From CAZYJR01 sp964647905 (GTDB lineage: Bacteria; Desulfobacterota; DSM-4660; Desulfatiglandales; HGW-15), in contig CAZYJR010000051.1 of the NCBI GenBank assembly GCA_964647905.1, positions 1-17,450 on the forward strand: 17,450 nt of DNA, read 5' to 3'. The position numbers were made by a program, and so were the translations under genes. Below are positions 12,921-17,450 of this stretch, one piece after another (the first letter of the stretch is position 1; each line of letters opens with the position of its first letter). Under the pieces are notes generated by a model that saw only the letters and a program-made list of their open reading frames with translations, searched no databases and was not told the origin of the DNA.

Positions 12921-13973
12921 TTGTTGGCAGATCTAAAAGCAAGAAACTGGCGGGAGTTGATTCGGCCGAAGGGTGTCGTCATAGACGAAGAGACCCATAC
13001 GGAGAGCTACGGCAAGTTCGTGTATGAGCCTCTGGAGCGGGGCTTCGGAATCACCATAGGCAATTCTCTCCGGCGGATCCTGCTCTCTTCCCTTCAGGGC
13101 GCCGCGATCACTTCGGTCAAGATCGAAGGGGTCTCCCATGAGTTCACCACTGCTCAGGGAGTCCTGGAGGACGTGACCGACATCATCCTGAACCTCAAAG
13201 AAGTAAAGCTGAAGCTGCTCAGCGGGGAAGAGGCGCGGATGCATCTCTCGGTGGATCGCGAGGGGGCGGTCACAGCGGCGGACATCCAGACCGACGGCTC
13301 GGTCAAGATCCTCAACCCGGAGCAGCATATCGCCACCCTGAACCAGGAAGGAGGGCTGGAGATGGAGATGGCGGTCAGGGTGGGGAAGGGCTACGTCCCG
13401 GCCGAGCGGAACAAGGAGAAGGGCCAGGACATAGGGGTCATACCCATTGACGCGGTCTTCTCTCCCATCGAAAAGGTCAACTACGTGGTCTCCAACGCCC
13501 GCGTGGGGCAGATCACGGACTATGACCGGTTGACCCTCGAGGTTTGGACCGACGGAAGCGTTCTGCCGGAAGACGCGGTGGCTTACGCGGCCAAGATCCT
13601 CAAGGAGCAGATGAGTCCCCTCATAAACTTCGAGGAGGAGCCCGAGCCTTTTGAGGATGACGAAGGCGAGGAGGAAGACCGGCTCAATGAGAATCTCTTT
13701 CGGCCGGTATCCGAGCTGGAGCTCTCGGTGCGCTCGGCCAACTGCCTGAAGAACGCCAATATCACCCTTATAGGCGAGCTGGTGCAAAAGAGCGAGAACG
13801 AGATGCTCAAGACCAAGAACTTCGGCAGGAAGTCCCTTAACGAGATCAAGGAGATCCTCGCCGAGATGGGCCTGTCCCTGGGGATGAAGCTGGATAATTT
13901 CCCGGGCGGGGGCGAGAAGGCCGAGCTTCAGGCCGGTAATGAGGACGAGGAAGAAGAGGACACTGAAGAATGA
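12921..13973 (+). CDS. rpoA: DNA-directed RNA polymerase subunit alpha
   Basis: The alpha subunit dimerises to seed RNA polymerase assembly; its C-terminal domain contacts promoter UP elements and activators. The 350-residue product has an N-terminal domain (about 1-235, with GFGITIGNSLRRILLSSLQG and VSHEFTTAQGVLEDVTDIIL), a very acidic linker at about 237-256 (FEEEPEPFEDDEGEEEDR), and a C-terminal domain (about 257-330) with VRSANCLKNANI, where Arg271 matches the DNA-contacting Arg265 of E. coli. A second acidic stretch ends the protein. The start is TTG; tandem TTG codons at 12921 and 12924 leave one codon of doubt, with only GGGGG upstream. The end overlaps rplQ in ATGA. Confidence 0.98.
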   Translation: MLADLKARNWRELIRPKGVVIDEETHTESYGKFVYEPLERGFGITIGNSLRRILLSSLQGAAITSVKIEGVSHEFTTAQGVLEDVTDIILNLKEVKLKLLSGEEARMHLSVDREGAVTAADIQTDGSVKILNPEQHIATLNQEGGLEMEMAVRVGKGYVPAERNKEKGQDIGVIPIDAVFSPIEKVNYVVSNARVGQITDYDRLTLEVWTDGSVLPEDAVAYAAKILKEQMSPLINFEEEPEPFEDDEGEEEDRLNENLFRPVSELELSVRSANCLKNANITLIGELVQKSENEMLKTKNFGRKSLNEIKEILAEMGLSLGMKLDNFPGGGEKAELQAGNEDEEEEDTEE

Positions 13974-14470
13974 GACATCTCAAGGCGAAAAAGAAGCTGG
14001 GGACCGGCTCCAGCCACCGGAAGGCGATCCTGAGGAACATGGTGACCTCGCTCTTCAAGCACGGGCAGGTGGAGACCACCGACGCAAAGGCCAAGCAGAT
14101 GAGGCCGGTCGCTGAGAGGATGATCACCCTGGCCAAGCGGGGAGACCTCCACGCCCGGAGGCAGGCACTGGGTTTTCTTCAGGAAAAGCCCGTGGCCCAC
14201 AAACTCTTCGGCGAGATCAAGGATAGGTACACGGATCGGCAGGGCGGGTACGTTAGGATCGTCAAGAAGGGGGTGCGCCGCGGAGACGGGGCCCCTCTGT
14301 CCATAGTCCAACTGGTACAGGGCGCGGAAGGATCAAGGAAACCCAAAAGGAAGTGGCGCTCCCAGGCTGAGGCCCCACGCAAGGCCGAGCCTAAGAGCGC
14401 CCAGGCCGAGAGCCCCCCCGAAGGACCGGGGGAGGCTGGAAAGCCCGAGCAGGGGGGCGGCGCTTCGTGA
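13970..14470 (+). CDS. rplQ: 50S ribosomal protein L17 with C-terminal extension
   Basis: L17 lies near the tunnel exit of the large subunit. The 166-residue product starts MRHLKAKKKLGTGSSHRKAI and holds the family core to about residue 118 (LRNMVTSLFKHGQVETTDAK, GYVRIVKKGVRRGDGAP). Residues 119-166 are an extra low-complexity tail rich in Lys, Ala, Glu, Pro and Gly, absent from the roughly 116-130-residue standard protein. The ATG overlaps the rpoA stop (ATGA), indicating coupling. It is the last gene before the terminator. Confidence 0.96.
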   Translation: MRHLKAKKKLGTGSSHRKAILRNMVTSLFKHGQVETTDAKAKQMRPVAERMITLAKRGDLHARRQALGFLQEKPVAHKLFGEIKDRYTDRQGGYVRIVKKGVRRGDGAPLSIVQLVQGAEGSRKPKRKWRSQAEAPRKAEPKSAQAESPPEGPGEAGKPEQGGGAS

Positions 14471-14499
14471 ACCGGAGCGACCGGGGAGGCGTTACTTAA
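14467..14499 (+). other. Possible 10-codon leader ORF before pyrB
   Basis: A GTG at 14467 overlaps the rplQ stop (GTGA) and opens a 10-codon frame, MNRSDRGGVT, ending in TAA at 14497-14499. An A followed by six Gs (14451-14457) lies 9 bases upstream as a possible ribosome binding site. It spans the strand at 14482-14490 that can compete with the terminator. No conservation can be tested here, so it may be accidental. Confidence 0.2.
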
Positions 14500-14556
14500 C
14501 CAATCAACGGAATCCCTGTGAAACGGACTATTACCATAGCATCACGGGCCTCCTTG
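14482..14556 (+). promoter_or_regulatory. Putative antiterminator pairing in the pyrB leader
   Basis: CGGGGAGGC (14482-14490) can pair without interruption with GCCTCCTTG (14548-14556): nine pairs, two of them G-U. The second strand is the 5' arm of the terminator at 14549-14576, so the two structures exclude each other. This is the classic layout of a transcription attenuator. The terminator is next to pyrB, so a pyrimidine-responsive switch is the natural guess. A PyrR-type recognition loop is not clear: AATCCCTGTGA at 14511-14521 only partly resembles it. Confidence 0.4.
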
Positions 14557-14584
14557 TCATTCAGAGGGCAAGGAGGTTTTTTTT
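14549..14584 (+). terminator. Rho-independent terminator between rplQ and pyrB
   Basis: CCTCCTTG (14549-14556) and CAAGGAGG (14569-14576) form a perfect 8-bp stem, extendable by one C-G and one G-U pair inside, followed immediately by eight Ts (14577-14584). This is a textbook intrinsic terminator for + strand transcription. It lies 78 bases after rplQ and ends 15 bases before the pyrB start, so it may close the ribosomal operon, act as an attenuator for pyrB, or both. Confidence 0.9.
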
Positions 14585-14599
14585 GATCGGAGACCCGCT

Positions 14600-15541
14600 G
14601 TGAGCACTTTCAGGCACAAGGACCTGTTGGGCATGGGGCAGCTCTCCGCTGAGGAGATCGGCATGATCCTGGATACGGCCGAGTCTCTCAAGGAGATATC
14701 TCTAAGAGAGATAAAGAAGGTCCCCACCCTGAGGGGCAAGAGCGTGATCCACTTCTTCTACGAGCCCAGCACCAGGACCCGCACCTCCTTTGAGATGGCC
14801 GCCAAGCGGCTGAGCGCGGACACCATGAGCCTCTCGGCCACCACCAGCAGCGTGGTGAAGGGTGAGACCCTGATAGACACCGCGAGAAACCTCCAGGCCA
14901 TGAATCCGGACCTGATAGTCCTGCGCCATCCCTGCTCAGGCGCTCCCCACCTACTGGCCCGGGAGGTGGATGCCTGCGTGATAAACGCAGGGGACGGGAT
15001 AAACGAGCATCCCACCCAGGCCCTGCTGGATCTCCTTACCATTCGGGAGAGAAAGGGCGGAATACAAGGCCTGGAGGTGGCCATAATCGGGGACATCGCC
15101 CACAGCCGCGTGGCCCGCTCGGACATCATAGGCCTGACCAAGATGGGCGCGAGGGTCACCATCTCGGGCCCCCCCACCATGCTCCCCCTCCATGCAGAGA
15201 CCCTGGGAGTGGAGGTGGTCCCCGACCCCTCGGAGGCGGTAAGGGACAAGGATGTGATCATAATGCTCCGCATACAACTGGAGAGGCAGGCCAAGGTGCT
15301 CTTCCCCGGCCTCAGGGAGTACGCCACCTTTTTCGGGCTCAATCCCGCCAGGGTGGATAACGCCAAGGGCGACGTGATCATCATGCATCCCGGCCCGATG
15401 AACAGGGGCGTGGAGATAGCATCCGAGGTGGCGGACGGCCCCTACTCGGTAATACTGGAGCAGGTGGCGAACGGGGTGGCCGTCCGTATGGCCCTTCTCT
15501 ATCTATTGATCGGAGGTTCCAGGCGTGGCGACGTGGATTAG
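14600..15541 (+). CDS. pyrB: Aspartate carbamoyltransferase, catalytic subunit
   Basis: This enzyme joins carbamoyl phosphate and aspartate to give N-carbamoyl-aspartate, the first committed step of UMP synthesis, in the cytoplasm. The 313-residue product has the carbamoyl phosphate loop EPSTRTRTSFE (Ser57-Arg61), Ser84 and Lys87 in SSVVKGET, Arg109-His110, His137 and Gln140 in NEHPTQALLDLL, and the late HPGPMNRGVE. All catalytic motifs are present and length is normal. The start is GTG with GGAG at 14589-14592, 7 bases upstream. No regulatory subunit gene (pyrI) follows; pyrC overlaps instead, as in bacteria whose ATCase associates with dihydroorotase. Confidence 0.97.
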   Translation: MSTFRHKDLLGMGQLSAEEIGMILDTAESLKEISLREIKKVPTLRGKSVIHFFYEPSTRTRTSFEMAAKRLSADTMSLSATTSSVVKGETLIDTARNLQAMNPDLIVLRHPCSGAPHLLAREVDACVINAGDGINEHPTQALLDLLTIRERKGGIQGLEVAIIGDIAHSRVARSDIIGLTKMGARVTISGPPTMLPLHAETLGVEVVPDPSEAVRDKDVIIMLRIQLERQAKVLFPGLREYATFFGLNPARVDNAKGDVIIMHPGPMNRGVEIASEVADGPYSVILEQVANGVAVRMALLYLLIGGSRRGDVD

Positions 15542-16832
15542 AGGCGGCCGGGTAGTGAATCCCCTCAGCGGGGCGTCCGAGGATTTGGACATAATTATCG
15601 AGCGGGGGCGCATCAAGGACATACTTCTCCCTGGCGGGCTCACGGAAGAGCCTCCCAGGTTGGAGATCATAGACGCATCCGGCCGTCTCGTGCTCCCCGG
15701 CCTGATCGACATGCACGTCCACTTGAGGGAGCCCGGCCACGAGTACAAGGAGACAGTGGAATCCGGCTCGAGGGCGGGCGCCGCGGGCGGCTTCACCGGC
15801 CTTGCCTGCATGCCCAATACGGACCCTGTAAACGACTCCCGCTCCATAACGGAGTTCATCCTCAGGCAGGCCCGGTCGGCCGGATACGCAAGGGTTTATC
15901 CGATAGCAGCAATCACCATGGCCCAGAAGGGAGAGGCCTTGACCGAGTTCGGGGACCTGAGGGAAGCCGGCGCAGTGGGCGTATCAGACGACGGCAGGCC
16001 TGTTGCCAGCGGCCAGGTCATGCGGAGGGCCCTCGAGTACGGCCGCTTCCACGGCCTGACCGTCATAAGCCACTGCGAGGACCCCACCCTCTCCTCAGGA
16101 GGCTCCATGCACGAGGGAGAGGTCTCCACTCGAATAGGACTGAGGGGCATCCCCGCAGCCGCCGAGGAGATCATGGTCCAAAGGGAGATCAGCCTCGCCC
16201 GCCTCACCGGCTGCCCTGTCCACATCGCCCATGTGAGCACCGGGGGGTCGGTGGAGCTGATCCGCAGGGCCAAGGACGAGGGGCTGCCCGTAACCTCCGA
16301 GACCGCCCCTCACTATTTCACCCTTGACCACACCGCGGTGATAGGCTATCGCACGGAGGCCAAGATGAATCCCCCCCTCCGCACCCCTGAGGACGTACAA
16401 GCAATAAGGGAGGGCCTGGCCCAAGGCGTGATAGACGCCATAGCCACGGACCACGCCCCCCACAGCCCCCTGGAAAAGGACGTGGAGTTCGAGACCGCGG
16501 CTTTCGGCATCATCGGACTGGAGACCGCCCTCCCCCTCACCCTTGCCCTGGTGGAGCAGGGGGTGTTAAGATTGCCCGAGGCCGTCAAAAAGCTGACCCT
16601 GGATCCGGCCCGAATCTTGGGCATCGACGGCGGCCTCCTGAAGAAAGGAGCGGCCGCCGACCTTACGGTCATAGACCCTGACACGGACTATACCCTAACG
16701 GAAAAGGAGCTTCAATCCCGGAGCGCGAATTCTCCATTCCTGGGCGCCCGCCTCCGGGGCAGGGCCGAGCTCACCATGGTAGGAGGGCGGATTGTCTGGA
16801 AGCGACCAGCGCATCCTGGTGGTGGACGATGA
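15525..16832 (+). CDS. pyrC: Dihydroorotase (type I, zinc metalloenzyme)
   Basis: Dihydroorotase closes N-carbamoyl-aspartate to dihydroorotate, the step after PyrB. The 435-residue amidohydrolase has the metal-binding HVH (His64, His66) in GLIDMHVHLREPG, substrate residues in MPNTDP (Asn98), Asp155 in VSDDG, His183 in SHCEDP, His236 in IAHVST and Asp309 in ATDHAPH. All metal and catalytic positions are intact, so it looks like an active enzyme rather than the degenerate partner found beside some ATCases. The start is GTG, overlapping pyrB by 17 bases, with GGAGG at 15512-15516. It is overlapped by 41 bases by the next gene. Confidence 0.97.
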   Translation: MATWIRGGRVVNPLSGASEDLDIIIERGRIKDILLPGGLTEEPPRLEIIDASGRLVLPGLIDMHVHLREPGHEYKETVESGSRAGAAGGFTGLACMPNTDPVNDSRSITEFILRQARSAGYARVYPIAAITMAQKGEALTEFGDLREAGAVGVSDDGRPVASGQVMRRALEYGRFHGLTVISHCEDPTLSSGGSMHEGEVSTRIGLRGIPAAAEEIMVQREISLARLTGCPVHIAHVSTGGSVELIRRAKDEGLPVTSETAPHYFTLDHTAVIGYRTEAKMNPPLRTPEDVQAIREGLAQGVIDAIATDHAPHSPLEKDVEFETAAFGIIGLETALPLTLALVEQGVLRLPEAVKKLTLDPARILGIDGGLLKKGAAADLTVIDPDTDYTLTEKELQSRSANSPFLGARLRGRAELTMVGGRIVWKRPAHPGGGR

Positions 16833-17450
16833 GCAAGGCATGCGGGAGTTCCTGGAGATCCTCCTGACCAGCGAGGGCTATCAGGTCGCCCTGGCCTCAA
16901 ACGGACGGGAGGCCTTTTCCCGGCTGGACCGGGACTCCTTCGACCTCATCATATCGGACATCCGCATGAAGGACATCGACGGGATAGAGGTCCTGAAAAA
17001 GGCTAAAGACGTAAACTCCGATTCCGTGGTGGTGATGATCTCCGCCTTTGCAACCGCCGAAACAGCGGTTCAGGCCATGAAGGAAGGCGCCTATGACTAT
17101 ATCCCCAAGCCCTTCAAGGTTCGCGAGTTCAAGAAGATCGTAAGGGAGGCCCTCCAGGCCAGGAAAACAGGCGAGCCTCTAAGACCCGGCCAAGAGGGCC
17201 TCCACTTTGGCTGCCTGATCGGCGAGAGCCCCCAGATGAGGAAGGTCTATGACCTGATAGACCGCGTGGCCCAGACCAAGTCCAACATCCTGATATCCGG
17301 CGAGAGCGGCACGGGCAAGGAGCTCGTGGCCCGCGCCATACACCGCCGCAGCGACCGCAGGGAAAAACCCTTCATTGTAATCAACTGCGCCGGGATCCCG
17401 GAGAACCTGATCGAGAGCGAGCTCTTCGGATACCGAAAGGGCGCGTTCAC
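16792..17450 (+). CDS. Sigma-54-dependent response regulator, NtrC family (partial)
   Basis: The gene runs off the window; 219 codons are visible. Residues 7-120 form a receiver domain: Asp12-Asp13 acidic pocket in ILVVDDE, phospho-acceptor Asp56 in ISDIRM, Ser84, and Lys106 in PKPF. After a linker, an AAA+ domain begins at about residue 140 with a Walker A motif at 170-177 (GESGTGKE) and reaches ELFGYRKGAFT, the start of the GAFTGA loop that contacts sigma-54. A helix-turn-helix end is expected beyond the window. The start is TTG, 4 bases after AGGAGGG (16781-16787), inside the end of pyrC. The gene also lies in a different frame from pyrC. The controlled genes cannot be inferred. Confidence 0.92.
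   Translation, partial: MSGSDQRILVVDDEQGMREFLEILLTSEGYQVALASNGREAFSRLDRDSFDLIISDIRMKDIDGIEVLKKAKDVNSDSVVVMISAFATAETAVQAMKEGAYDYIPKPFKVREFKKIVREALQARKTGEPLRPGQEGLHFGCLIGESPQMRKVYDLIDRVAQTKSNILISGESGTGKELVARAIHRRSDRREKPFIVINCAGIPENLIESELFGYRKGAF

Noticed and set aside
14511..14521. PyrR binding loop (AATCCCTGTGA)
   Set aside because: Only part of the expected sequence is present and the GAGG part of the loop is missing, so I would not annotate it as a PyrR site.
14529..14534. TATTAC as a -10 box for a pyrB promoter
   Set aside because: Only four of six positions match the consensus and there is no convincing -35 element 16-18 bases upstream; the read-through/attenuation model needs no promoter here.

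Overview
The window is one long block of genes, all on the + strand. It fits the merged S10-spc-alpha ribosomal protein supercluster of a GC-rich Gram-negative bacterium, followed by two pyrimidine biosynthesis genes and the start of a sigma-54-type response regulator. Gene order, zinc-binding (C+) forms of S14, S4, L36 and L24, a proteobacterial-style RNA polymerase alpha subunit and an NtrC-family regulator suggest a deltaproteobacterium in the broad sense (Desulfobacterota or a relative). That placement is an inference from gene content and protein character; no database was searched.

Layout. Positions 1-101 are the last codons of tuf (EF-Tu). The S10 part follows: rpsJ, rplC, rplD, rplW, rplB, rpsS, rplV, rpsC, rplP, rpmC, rpsQ (145-5323). 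The spc part is rplN, rplX, rplE, rpsN, rpsH, rplF, rplR, rpsE, rpmD, rplO, secY (5325-10867). The alpha part is infA, rpmJ, rpsM, rpsK, rpsD, rpoA, rplQ (10924-14470). adk and map, often found between secY and infA, are absent. No gene-free stretch exceeds about 130 bases. I found no tRNA, rRNA, insertion sequence or CRISPR, and no internal promoter I would defend.

A strong intrinsic terminator (14549-14584) lies between rplQ and pyrB, ending 15 bases before the pyrB start. A promoter for pyrB cannot fit between them, so pyrB must be reached by read-through or antitermination, or from a promoter before the hairpin. An upstream strand can pair with the 5' arm of the terminator, so this looks like an attenuator. 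pyrB (aspartate carbamoyltransferase) and pyrC (dihydroorotase) overlap by 17 bases and catalyse consecutive steps of UMP synthesis. A response regulator overlaps the end of pyrC by 41 bases and runs off the window.

How the genes work together: the first 14.5 kb encode parts of both ribosomal subunits, initiation factor IF-1, the main protein-export channel and the alpha subunit of RNA polymerase. The pyrimidine genes downstream supply nucleotide precursors for RNA synthesis. The most unusual features are the pyrB leader, the frequent use of TTG start codons behind small hairpins in the longer gaps, two AT-rich patches (rpmJ and the 5' end of rplX), and the regulator overlapping pyrC. I did not find a wholly new type of system; most of the window is ordinary conserved housekeeping DNA.
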